A DNA stretch of 64,000 bases from Clostridiales bacterium. GTDB taxonomy: Bacteria > Bacillota > Clostridia > Saccharofermentanales > Saccharofermentanaceae. This document shows, in pieces, positions 54,042-62,475 of this stretch (its first letter is position 1; each line of letters begins with the position of its first letter). The notes under the pieces were generated by a model. It was not told the origin of the DNA and searched no databases. It saw only the letters and a list, made by a program, of their open reading frames with translations. Both the position numbers and the translations under genes were made by a program. Location: NCBI GenBank assembly GCA_017427465.1, contig JAFRST010000059.1, forward strand, positions 18,921 to 82,920, given 5' to 3'.

Positions 54042-54081
54042 AAAACCTCACTTCAGATTGCAGCCTTGGGTGAGGTTTTTC
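54042..54081 (+). terminator. Rho-independent terminator of the PolY-YolD operon
   Basis: AAAACCTCAC (54042-54051) pairs with GTGAGGTTTT (54070-54079), and T residues continue directly after. The rest of the gap from 53942 to 54169 shows no gene. Confidence 0.85.
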
Positions 54082-54169
54082 ATTTGCGACGATACCCGGA
54101 ATCCAAGATACTCAAATGCCTTGAGCAACAGCGAGACAACACTGATATAGATTGGAGTTTAATACTCTC

Positions 54170-54823
54170 CTAGACAGACTCCGATCTGAAGATCAAACAG
54201 AACTCATTGTAATTAGCCGAATAGGAGCCTCCGACTGAACAGGTGATCCCGTCGCTGTAACTTACCGTAAAGCCTTCGAATTCCGCAGAATCGGAAGGCG
54301 CGACCTCATCGCCGTAAAGAGATGTGAGCTTATTCTTAAATGTCTCGACATAGCCCTTGCATTCATCGGTGTTGGCGGTGTCGTTCATGAGCTCGACGCT
54401 GATGACCTTGCCGTCACTTTCATTGGTCCTGATCGTTACATGCGTGAACTGAACGCCTTCTATCGTGATGTCGGTCGAATAGAAATAGTCGTTCTTATTT
54501 ACTTCCTCATTGCTGAGCTTCACGCCAAAGAGTCTCTCTATCGTTGTCTTAACGGTATCCTTATCCTGTCCCATCGCGAGTTTAAGTCTCGATGCCATGC
54601 GCTCGAAAACATCCCCCGCAGGCTTCTCAGATGCACCGGATATATCTGTCACGATCTCATCTTCACTGCTGCCATCAGATAAGACAGCATCAGTCACGGA
54701 TTCCGTAACCACAGGTGCCGTAGTATCAGAAGGCGCACCGCCTTCATTACTTGAGCACCCTGCAAAAGAAGCGCCCATCGCTAATACCAGCCCTAAAGCT
54801 GCAATATTTCTGAAGATCTTCAT
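54170..54823 (-). CDS. Lipoprotein of unknown function
   Basis: 217 residues. The signal MKIFRNIAALGLVLAMGASF ends in the lipobox FAGC, followed by a Ser/Thr/Val-rich linker to about residue 60. The soluble domain has FERMASRLKLAMGQDKDTVKTT (helical) and later strands around FTHVTIRTNESDGK, and it ends with CSVGGSYSANYNEFCL. No named family recognised. The ribosome site GGAGGACA precedes the ATG. It is monocistronic, with the terminator of the convergent PolY operon beyond its end. Confidence 0.7.
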   Translation of the reverse strand: MKIFRNIAALGLVLAMGASFAGCSSNEGGAPSDTTAPVVTESVTDAVLSDGSSEDEIVTDISGASEKPAGDVFERMASRLKLAMGQDKDTVKTTIERLFGVKLSNEEVNKNDYFYSTDITIEGVQFTHVTIRTNESDGKVISVELMNDTANTDECKGYVETFKNKLTSLYGDEVAPSDSAEFEGFTVSYSDGITCSVGGSYSANYNEFCLIFRSESV

Positions 54824-54979
54824 TAATGTTGTCCTCCAAATATCCTATTATCCTGCGCCATTTATCCCCAAGCGCGTTAGTAGGATAACAGAAACGGAGG
54901 GAAAGAGAGGAGGAAAAGTGGGGCAGAAACTTCTACTCGCTCATTCATCAAGTATTGCTCGCAGTAATGACAGAGAAGA

Positions 54980-55573
54980 TCACACTCTTTTGAACTTCTC
55001 CCCTTCATACTTCCTCACCGGATTGCCTCTGACGATCTCTGTATGCTTCTGCCATGCGTTATTTAAAGCTTCCGCATTATTGTCTTCCTGCTTTGCTGCA
55101 AGAATGCCTGCCAGGCGTTTCATTGCACGGTTCTTGTTCTGCACCTGGCTTCTTTCTTCAGTGCATGTAACGACTATGCCTGTAGGCTTATGTAAGATCC
55201 TTACGCCTGTCTCAACTTTATTTACATGCTGGCCACCTTTACCTCCGCAATGCATTGTGGTTATCTCGCAGTCATTAGGATCAAGTTCACCAACGGATTC
55301 AGCTTCCTTTATCACGTGAACATCGATATACCAGTTCTTTCTCTGATAGCCCGGTCTTATGGTACTCTTCCACACCCAAAGAACAGTTCCTTCCAGCGAA
55401 GATACATCGCAATCGAATTCCATAACTGCAGACTTATATCCGTTACCTGAATAGTCTTTGTTAACGGATACGATACGCGATCCTTCGAATTCTTTAAGAA
55501 GAGCCTTGCAGAGCTTCTCCACGCCGACAGAGCATTCTACAGGGCCCTGACCTGAACTTATCTGTAATAGCAT
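54980..55573 (-). CDS. prfH: Peptide chain release factor H (PrfH)
   Basis: 197 residues, the size of PrfH rather than of full release factors. It starts [21 protein letters not shown], the characteristic PrfH N-terminus. It carries the peptidyl-hydrolysis motif GGQ at residues 113-115 within [17 protein letters not shown] Lys/Arg-rich tail follows ([14 protein letters not shown]). PrfH releases peptides from ribosomes whose 16S decoding centre has been cut, and works with the RNA ligase RtcB, usually encoded directly upstream. Here only a possible rtcB tail remains upstream, fused to hsdR. Confidence 0.9.
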   Translation of the reverse strand: MLLQISSGQGPVECSVGVEKLCKALLKEFEGSRIVSVNKDYSGNGYKSAVMEFDCDVSSLEGTVLWVWKSTIRPGYQRKNWYIDVHVIKEAESVGELDPNDCEITTMHCGGKGGQHVNKVETGVRILHKPTGIVVTCTEERSQVQNKNRAMKRLAGILAAKQEDNNAEALNNAWQKHTEIVRGNPVRKYEGEKFKRV

Positions 55574-55576
55574 TAG

Positions 55577-55651
55577 TTACCTCTCTTTACCTGCCTTAAA
55601 GTTATATACAGGCTTTACGATTTCTTTTACTTCGACCGTATCTTCGATTAA
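55577..55651 (-). pseudogene. Possible 3' remnant of rtcB
   Basis: In the same frame as prfH and ending in TAA 3 nt before its ATG, 24 codons read LIEDTVEVKEIVKPVYNFKA plus GKER. This looks like the C-terminus of Firmicute RtcB RNA ligases, which end in a KP(I/V)YNFKA-like tail as I recall. It directly precedes prfH, where rtcB normally ends. The hsdR frame crosses the same bases in another register, so the two genes appear joined by a deletion around 55640-55655. A protein search of this tail would settle it. Confidence 0.45.
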
Positions 55652-57551
55652 TGGTAGAACAATAATTGCGTAACAGAATGAGGTTGTCATCACTTACTTC
55701 TCCGTGAGCAAGATGTTCAAGCAACTTTTCAAGCGATAGATATTTCTTGCCTGGGCCATAACCTCCACCTGGAATTGAGTGATCATGTTCAGTAACTCCA
55801 ACAGCATCTACTATGTAGTAGCATTCCTTTGTGTCGGCATTAGGGGTTACTTCTCTGAGCTTGTCATCTTTTATTACTCTGCATCCACGGCCCTTCATCT
55901 GTGTATACAAGACATCTGACATAACATCTCGCATGAACAATACAACTTCCAAAGGTCTTACATCTGTACCGGTAGCTACAAGAGTAACCGTTACTGCTAT
56001 ACGGAAATCTTTTTCAGTACGTAAATCCCTAATAAGTGCATTAGAGTCGCCGGCAGAATATGTAATCTTCTGAACGAAATGATCAGGCAGGTTACCATTG
56101 AACTCCGGAGCAAATACTTCTTTGGCTACATCAACGATTAACGATGCATGATTATCATCTTTTGCAAAGATCAATGTCTTGGGAATATATTCCCACTTTT
56201 TCTCTCGTTCAGGATATAAGTCCGTATAAATAGCATCTTTATAAGCTGTAAGCACTGTCTTGATCTGATCACGGTTTACAACAGAACGATCTAATGTATT
56301 TGGAGTATAGGAATAACTGTTATCTGCATTGTATATAGTAGTCTGACCTGACTTGCGGGCAACCTCTACGACTTTGCTACCTTCTTCTATAACTCCGCCA
56401 ATCTCGGTAACCTCTGTTGCAATGCGGTAAACACGTGAAGGTACATTAACACCATCTACGACAGAGTCGTCATAAGAATAGTTCTCGATAATGTTGTTGT
56501 TAAAGAACGCATATGCTTCCGGTGTGGGTGTTGCAGTAAGCCCCAGTATCTTCGCGCCAGAAAAGTAATCTAAAACGGCACGCCATTTGCCATAAATAGA
56601 ACGATGACATTCATCAACAACAATAAATTGGAAATAATCCGGTGACAGTTTCAGATCCGTGCCAAGAACAATTGGTGTTTCGTTGTTCTTTTCTTCTTCG
56701 CTCTTTGTTTCCTCATCTTCAGCATCTTCATTCGTATCCGCAAGTTGCTGACCGGTAAGGACCGCAAAAAGCTTTTGGATAGTTGAAATAACGATATCTG
56801 CATTAATATCTTCTTCACGCCTCAATCTTGAGATCTTATAGAGATTGCTCATTGGCTGTTGTTTCTCGGTTCTGTCAAACAAGCTAAACTCAGATTCAGT
56901 CTGACGAGCGAGGTTATTTCTGTCTACGAGGAACAAGACACGCTTTGTAGAAGTGTAGTTAAGAAGTCTGTATGAAGCCAAACATGCAAGATACGTCTTA
57001 CCAGATCCCGTTGCCAATACAGCAAGGTTTTTCTTCTCACCATTCTTCAGTGCGTTCTCAAGTTGCACTTCCGCATTATATTGACAGTCGCGCAATCCCT
57101 TTTTCTGGAGATGGGGAAGAGCACCATATTCAGACTTCTCGCCGATCATCTGAAGCATCTTTTTGGGAGAGTGCATCTCAGAAATCTCTTCATATTCTGC
57201 ATTATCTTTGAGCAAATTCTTAAAGAATATCTTGTTGCCATTTGCCATATATACGAGCGGTATTAAACGTTCTCTCCAAAGGCCGTACCAACTCTGAGGG
57301 TGTTCAGCATATCCTTCGGCCTGTTTCTCAACTTCAGCATCAAGAGGATTCTCTTCGCGTTTAGCTTCAACAACAGCAATTGCTTTATTATCTATGAACA
57401 GAAGGTAGTCACTCTCCGTATTGCCCTGCATAAGAGCTTCTTTTACGGCGGTAGTATCATAAGGAACATATTCATCACGGGCGACAATATTCCAGCCAGC
57501 AGCATTCAGCTGCTTGTCGATTTTTACGCGAGCTTTCTCTTCTGGTAGCAT
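55602..57551 (-). pseudogene. hsdR: Type I restriction endonuclease subunit R (HsdR), C-terminally truncated
   Basis: 649 codons. The nuclease domain is at the N-terminus (SDYLLFIDNKAIAVVEAKRE, a PD-(D/E)XK core near residues 48-67). The helicase part has Walker A LATGSGKTYLA near 180, the DECH box near 310 and LTATPTPEAY. The frame loses sense after LILLRNYCSTINRRYG and stops in what looks like foreign sequence. Type I R subunits of this kind normally continue for about 150-300 residues with a C-terminal domain binding HsdM/HsdS. No hsdM is present and only an hsdS fragment lies at 61.5 kb. Probably inactive for restriction. Confidence 0.85.
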
Positions 57552-58026
57552 ACGCCGATCGTCCTTTCTGTCTTTCTATCTGCGGCGCTTATTTACCTCT
57601 ACTATCCAAGTATATCAGCGCCGACATCCCAATAATGGTACATTTGACTCTTACCCTAAATTATAATATAAGGACTGTAAAGATTCCTTGAATTTTTCAA
57701 TAACTGATCAATGAAAACGCTAAAAATATCGTTTTGCGGGGTTGTGGAGAGTTATGTGAAAATCGTATTTCATTGGAAGAAAACGAACAATGAAATCTGC
57801 AGAAGCGGCATATTTCGCTGCAAATCCCAGTAGCAAACACCTTATTTTATATCGATTTACAACAAATATGTGATGTTACAAATTGTATAGAGAATACTTG
57901 TATTTTGTTAGAAACATTTAATAAACATTTTGGTTTTTCGTTAATATCCGGCACAAAACATTTGACATTTTCGTTATAAAAATATATTCTGCAAACAAAG
58001 GAATCTGTTCTTTGGGAGGCATATTT
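57552..58026. other. 475-bp AT-rich divergent intergenic region
   Basis: No gene is convincing here. It holds the promoter of the ATPase gene. Near the hsdR start there is a 7-bp inverted repeat, CGGCGCT (57583-57589) with AGCGCCG (57617-57623). The segment is clearly richer in A and T than the DNA on the hsdR side, marking the border of the inserted ATPase/DUF3800 unit. Confidence 0.6.
57962..57990 (+). promoter_or_regulatory. Sigma-A-like promoter of the ATPase/DUF3800 pair
   Basis: A perfect TTGACA (57962-57967), a 17-nt spacer and TATTCT (57985-57990). It lies 37 nt upstream of the ATG at 58027, which has the ribosome site GGGAGG. Confidence 0.7.
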
Positions 58027-59376
58027 ATGAATTTCGAAAGGAAGATATATAACCAATTGCTGGATTGGAAAGAAAAATCAAATGGAAAGAGTGCCATCTT
58101 GATCGAAGGAGCACGACGTGTTGGTAAAAGTACTGTTGCGGAAGAATTTGCTAAGAACGAATACGATGATTATATCCTTCTGGATTTCTCAAAGGAGACA
58201 AAGGATGTTCGAAAGAACTTCGAAGACAATATCGGCGATCTCGATACTTTCTTCAGGAATCTTTTCATCTTAAAAGGGAAGGAACTCCACAAAAGAAAAT
58301 CCGTAATAATTCTGGATGAGGTCCAATTGTTCCCTATAGCACGGCAGGCAATAAAACCATTAGTCGCCGATGGAAGATATGACTACATTGAAACCGGTTC
58401 TTTGATCAGCATAAAGAAAAATGTAAAGAATATCCTTATTCCCTCAGAAGAGGAAAGGTTAAAGATGTACCCCATGGATTTTGAGGAGTTCCTTTGGGCA
58501 AAAGGAAACACTATAACTATGACTGCAATTAGAGAGTCATTTGAAAAAAGAAGACCTCTCGGTGATGCCGTACATAGGAAGATAATGCAGATGTTCAGAG
58601 AATATATAGCTGTAGGGGGGATGCCGCAGGCTGTTCAGACCTATATTAACGGTGAGAGCTATTCTTCTATTGATCGTGTTAAACAGGGAATACTTGCGTT
58701 ATATGAAGAAGATTTGAAAAAATACGATGTTGAAGAAAAGGAGAAAGCATCCTTAATATTTAAGACTATTCCTAAACAACTGTCAGATCACGAAATGCAT
58801 TTCACTTTTTCTGAGATTAACACAAACGCCAGATATATTAACTATGTAGAATCTGTGGAGTTTGTTTCTGAGTCAATGATCGGAAACCTGTGTGTAAATG
58901 TTACTGCTCCGGATCTCCTTATGGATCTGTATGCTGACCGAAGTAATTTCAAGCTCTATATGGGAGATACCGGATTGCTCGTTTCTCAGATGATCAGAGA
59001 GGGTGATGAGACCGAAGCAATTTACAAAGCTCTAATTTACGACAAGCTCAGTTCTAATCTTGGAATGGTATTTGAAAATGTTGTAGCACAGATGCTCAAT
59101 GCAAGTGGGAAACCTCTCTATTTTCATGAGTACAAATATCAGCCCGAAAATGCAACCAAAGAGAAGAAGTATGAAATCGATTTCTTAACGGTTAAAAACA
59201 AAAAGATCTGTCCGATAGAAGTCAAATCTTCTGGATACTCATCGCATAAATCCTTTGACTATTTCATTAAGAAATATCCTATCAAGGTAGAAGACAGATA
59301 CATCATATATACTAAAGATCTAAAACTTGAGGATTGCATAACTTACATCCCAGCTTATATGACCATGTGCATATAG
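58027..59376 (+). CDS. AAA_14/DUF4143-type ATPase with nuclease-like C-terminus
   Basis: 449 residues from the ATG at 58027 (GGGAGG upstream). Walker A is GARRVGKS at residues 28-35. Walker B is VIILDEVQLF near 100, followed by ETGSLIS and the AAA_14 sequence YPMDFEEFLWA. Residues about 200-390 form the DUF4143 region. The end has EIDFLTVKNKKICPIEVKSS, an D-x(n)-E-x-K arrangement like PD-(D/E)XK nucleases. Such proteins are common in Clostridia, often near mobile or defence loci. The role is unproven. The DUF3800 gene follows after 28 nt. Its AT-rich codon use differs from neighbouring operons. Confidence 0.85.
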   Translation: MNFERKIYNQLLDWKEKSNGKSAILIEGARRVGKSTVAEEFAKNEYDDYILLDFSKETKDVRKNFEDNIGDLDTFFRNLFILKGKELHKRKSVIILDEVQLFPIARQAIKPLVADGRYDYIETGSLISIKKNVKNILIPSEEERLKMYPMDFEEFLWAKGNTITMTAIRESFEKRRPLGDAVHRKIMQMFREYIAVGGMPQAVQTYINGESYSSIDRVKQGILALYEEDLKKYDVEEKEKASLIFKTIPKQLSDHEMHFTFSEINTNARYINYVESVEFVSESMIGNLCVNVTAPDLLMDLYADRSNFKLYMGDTGLLVSQMIREGDETEAIYKALIYDKLSSNLGMVFENVVAQMLNASGKPLYFHEYKYQPENATKEKKYEIDFLTVKNKKICPIEVKSSGYSSHKSFDYFIKKYPIKVEDRYIIYTKDLKLEDCITYIPAYMTMCI

Positions 59377-59404
59377 ACGTTTGTTTAGCTGATTAGGAGT
59401 TGAA

Positions 59405-60256
59405 ATGGAAGCATACTATGCCTTTTCTGATGAAGCGGGCCAATATGAAAATACTTGTGGGAAAAGATTTTTAAAAAGTCATCCATATTATGTTCGCGCA
59501 ACTCTGCTAGTTAAAATCGAAGAATACAGAGACTATCAATATACTATAAAAGAATTAAACGATTCGATAGGTCTTCCTGCGTCATCAGAAATTAAATGGA
59601 GTGACTTATGGTCAAAAAAGCACAATCAACCAAGGACTAGATTTATAAAATATATACGTGAAGAAGACTTGTTTGATTATTACGAGCAGGTTCTTTCTGA
59701 GGCTTCAAAAATGGCCTCTATGAAGATAATAATATCCGTGACGGAAAATAACAAAGACAACGGTATTCGCAAAGAAAGAATGATGGCTTTCCATCTTCAG
59801 GAAGCATTGCAACGAGTGGAGAACGAACTCAAAGGTTCTAGTTTTGCAACATTTATAATAGATGAACTTCCAGAGGATTATTCAAATAGCGTGAGGGATA
59901 TCTGTTATTCGCTTATTAATGAGGGAGATATCATTAAGTACAAATCGCTATATTCAGGTGTTCTATTTGAACGCAGTAATATGAGTGTTGGAATACAATT
60001 AGCTGACTATATTGCAGGGATAAGTAACAGTATTTTTAAGAGCATGAATTCTCCTAATAACTATGCTTATGCTAAACAACTGTTTTCAGAATATATATTA
60101 CCTCGACTAAGAAAATCAGATTCTGGAGAACTTATGGGATATGGAATCCGTGAAGTCAAGAAAAACGATGAGTTTAGAAATCGGATTAAAAGTTATATAG
60201 AAAAGATAAAGAAAGAAGAATCATCAGATTGTGATAATTGGTTAGATTCGCTATGA
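59405..60256 (+). CDS. DUF3800 domain protein
   Basis: 283 residues. The N-terminal YYAFSDEAGQYE carries the conserved DE-G start of DUF3800. FATFIIDELPEDYS near residue 140 and RSNMSVGIQLADYIAGI near 200 complete the pattern. The family is thought to have an RNase H-like fold with acidic catalytic residues and is frequently found in mobile and defence regions. The ribosome site TTAGGAG precedes the ATG, and the gene is probably co-transcribed with the ATPase. Composition is AT-rich. The tail KYIEKIKKEESSDC-like region is helical. Confidence 0.85.
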   Translation: MEAYYAFSDEAGQYENTCGKRFLKSHPYYVRATLLVKIEEYRDYQYTIKELNDSIGLPASSEIKWSDLWSKKHNQPRTRFIKYIREEDLFDYYEQVLSEASKMASMKIIISVTENNKDNGIRKERMMAFHLQEALQRVENELKGSSFATFIIDELPEDYSNSVRDICYSLINEGDIIKYKSLYSGVLFERSNMSVGIQLADYIAGISNSIFKSMNSPNNYAYAKQLFSEYILPRLRKSDSGELMGYGIREVKKNDEFRNRIKSYIEKIKKEESSDCDNWLDSL

Positions 60257-60350
60257 AGACAACTTAATTATTCATTCTGGTCAGCTTTTTAGACAACAAA
60301 TGCCTTTGATTGGTTAGCGACTGAAGGTTATCTCCTTATCGCCTACTCTG

Positions 60351-60374
60351 TTACACTATAAATTACACTATAAA
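60351..60374. repeat. 12-bp perfect tandem duplication
   Basis: TTACACTATAAA occurs at 60351-60362 and again at 60363-60374. It could be a short target-site-like duplication or slippage product. No flanking inverted repeats were noticed. Confidence 0.6.
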
Positions 60375-60574
60375 TCTGTGAAGACTCATAGGTTAAAAAG
60401 TATGTTGACATCAGTTTTGACAGCAGAGAGAGTCTATATTTTGGCATCACTTTACCCGAAAATGGCGTACTTTTTGAAAACCCGGAAAAACTGACACCAT
60501 ATTTTATCGGTACTTTGCGCGGTTTTGCCTGGATTTGCCGATTTCCATTGTCCTTTCCCGACAATAAATTCATA

Positions 60575-60608
60575 AACCGAGAGACTCCCGCCTCTCGGTT
60601 TCCTTATT
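60575..60608 (+). terminator. Rho-independent terminator after the ATPase/DUF3800 pair
   Basis: A 9-bp perfect stem (AACCGAGAG at 60575-60583 with CTCTCGGTT at 60592-60600) around an 8-nt loop is followed by TCCTTATT. The U-tract is short and interrupted, so strength is uncertain. Confidence 0.6.
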
Positions 60609-60644
60609 CACGCCCGAATTAATGGTGCTATTGTTTATCAATAA

Positions 60645-61439
60645 TTACGTACTCTCCTGAGCTTCTCCCGGCTTCACCGGCGGTTCTTCCCCATTACCAG
60701 GTCCACCCTGCGGCGGATTCCCAGGCATCTCTCCTGAAGGCGGGTTCCCCGCTGGACGCTCACCTGAAGGAGGATCACCTGACGGTGGCTCTCCCGGTGC
60801 TCCATCCGGCATTCCTCCAGGAGCACCTCCCTGAGCACCACCAGACTCGCCCGGCATTCCATCCGGAGCTCCGCCATTCATACCATTCCCTTCACTCTTT
60901 ATCTCAATCGCACTTCCCTCCGACTCAGCGCCTGCAGCGTATTCTGCGCCACCTACATACAACTTAAACCCGTTCAGGTCGATAGCATCTGCACCGCACA
61001 TGAGAGAACTTACATAAGAATCGCCCGTAAGGATCCATTTCGAGCCAGAGGCGATCTCGGCATAGACTTCGCCTTTGTTTGCGGCGTTTATTGCGCCTTC
61101 GTAGGTTGAGCCGTCAGATAAATACATATTAAATACAGATACCTTGTCGACGACGATGTCGCCGTCCTGGTTCTGGTTCTTTAAGCAGAGGTTTACCTTG
61201 CCGCCGTTGGAGCCTTCGGTGCCCCAGCCTCCTGTAGCGGCTCTTAAGAAGACTCCGAAAGTGTCCTGGTTTACGATTTTCGCGCCCTCTAAGGTGATCG
61301 TTGTTGCCGTGTTGTTTACGAAGAAGATGTCGCCTTTCTTGTTGGTTAAGGTGCCGCCCTTCATGGTGAAGGTCGCAAGGCCTACAGAGGCGTCGCCTGA
61401 CATCGACTGGTAGATCATGATTACGTTTATTACCTTCAA
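60645..61439 (-). pseudogene. 3' remnant of a beta-helix/carbohydrate-binding surface protein
   Basis: The frame starts abruptly at IMIYQSMSGDASVGLATFTM, an internal segment of extracellular beta-solenoid proteins of Lachnospiraceae-type bacteria. It continues through TLTNKKGDIFFVNNTATTIT and GWGTEGSNGG, and ends in a long Gly/Pro/Glu-rich low-complexity tail. Full-length relatives have several hundred residues and a signal peptide upstream. None is present here, and the sequence before residue ~5 belongs to a different remnant. It is thus a 5'-truncated gene of about 260 codons without its own start signals. Confidence 0.7.
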
Positions 61440-61525
61440 TTGCTACCTTCATCATAGTAGTATCATCAAAGAATAGGTGCCATTCAGAATAAACTTTATG
61501 AACTACAATCTTATCAACAAAGGCA
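61436..61525 (-). pseudogene. Short remnant, possibly the C-terminus of a recombinase
   Basis: A frame of about 30 codons reads MDAFVDKIVVHKVYSEWHLF followed by FDDTTMMKVAIEG. The FVDKIVVH pattern recalls the C-terminal end of large serine recombinases, which often finish FV-x-IVVH plus a beta hairpin. The match is short and from memory. It lies exactly between the surface-protein remnant and the hsdS remnant, where an integrase scar would make sense. Confidence 0.3.
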
Positions 61526-61779
61526 TCCATTTATTGCCGCTTTCTCTAAAAGTCCGATTATTGTGAATTCCCTTAGTTACGGCATCATCAATCAAAGAAC
61601 TACGAAGCATCTTATAGTCATCAATTGAAGTCTTGGTAGCATCAATTGCTTTATCAATTAAATCACATTGTTTGTTGATGATGCTTGAGATGCGCATTTG
61701 TTCGTGATAACTAGGAATGGGTATGTAATAATTCATTAGATCATTATGATGAACGATAGTGGAACAAAATCTAAACATC
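61526..61779 (-). pseudogene. Fragment of type I restriction specificity subunit (HsdS)
   Basis: About 85 codons contain STIVHHNDLMNYYIPIPSY, EQMRISSIINKQCDLIDKAI, LIDDAVTKGI and a final ESGNKWM. This is the end of the first target-recognition domain, the central conserved helix and the start of the second domain of an HsdS protein. Both flanks are cut: the left by the putative recombinase remnant and the right next to the esterase stop. It matches the truncated hsdR at 55.6-57.6 kb and suggests that a whole type I system once occupied this island. Confidence 0.7.
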
Positions 61780-61786
61780 TGTTAGC

Positions 61787-62441
61787 TTATTTTAGCATCC
61801 ACGCGATTCCCTTCGCAGTTCTTAGTGCATGGTCGTTAAAATGTCCGCCCTTATTCATTTCAAAAAGCACGTCGTATCCTTGTGATGAATATTGCTCAGC
61901 TAAAGATCTCGTGTTGTCTTCAACAGTTGCCATTACCGGATTCTTAGTCTTAGCTTCGCGGTCGCCTAATGAGAGATAGATCTTAGCAAGAGAAGAAGCA
62001 AATCCATGTTCATGGACATATTCTGGAAAGCCAGGAAACCACAGTGATCCCGAGCAGCTCGCGGCACCTGCAAAGCGATCAGTCTTATATAAAGAATACA
62101 ATGCGAACAATCCTGCCATCGAATAACCGGCGATGTATATTGCGCGGGTTCAGGCCGTGCTCTTCACACACGGAAGGCACGATATCATTTACAAGTTCAG
62201 AGATATATTCATCCGCGCCGAAGCCGAAATCCGGCTCGCCCTTGAATACTGCAGGAGCCTTCCACGGTGACAGATCGATATTCCATTCAGAAACAGTTAT
62301 TGCAAGTAACGAATACGGATGATCAACCAGCTTATCAAGCTCTTGTGCAACAGCTTCGCCCTCATCGCCAAAACAGTTCAGCACTACGAGCGGAGCATCC
62401 GCAGAAGATGCACGGCGTATAAGCATTGCGCTTTGGTTCAT
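61787..62441 (-). pseudogene. Alpha/beta-hydrolase esterase, frameshifted
   Basis: Two frames make one ~217-residue esterase. The N-terminal part (62441-about 62140) runs through WKAPAVFKGEPDFGFGADEY to LNPRNI. The C-terminal part (about 62140-61787) includes the nucleophile elbow GYSMAG, SCSGSLWFPGFPEY and the catalytic His in GGHFND. Reading changes by +1 (equal to a 2-nt deletion) at a short AT repeat, ATATA, just before the elbow. Fixing it restores NIYIAGYSMAG. It may be a true mutation or a sequencing error. Such enzymes act on esters of unknown kind. Confidence 0.75.
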
Positions 62442-62475
62442 AATACTTTCGTCTGCATTGTTCTAAATTAAGATA

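Larger units (their letters stand above)
60257..60644. other. 388-bp region without a convincing gene
   Basis: It contains a perfect 12-bp tandem duplication and a terminator, listed separately. A 76-codon minus-strand frame (60343-60573) has no ribosome site or family features and overlaps these elements, so it is not called. The segment may be scar DNA left by insertions, as the genes on its right are remnants. Confidence 0.5.

Noticed and set aside
57847..58056. 69-codon minus-strand frame over the ATPase promoter
   Set aside because: It overlaps a consensus promoter and the start of the ATPase gene, and has no family features.
60343..60573. 76-codon minus-strand frame
   Set aside because: No ribosome site, no recognisable domain, and it crosses a tandem duplication close to a terminator. 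More likely chance.
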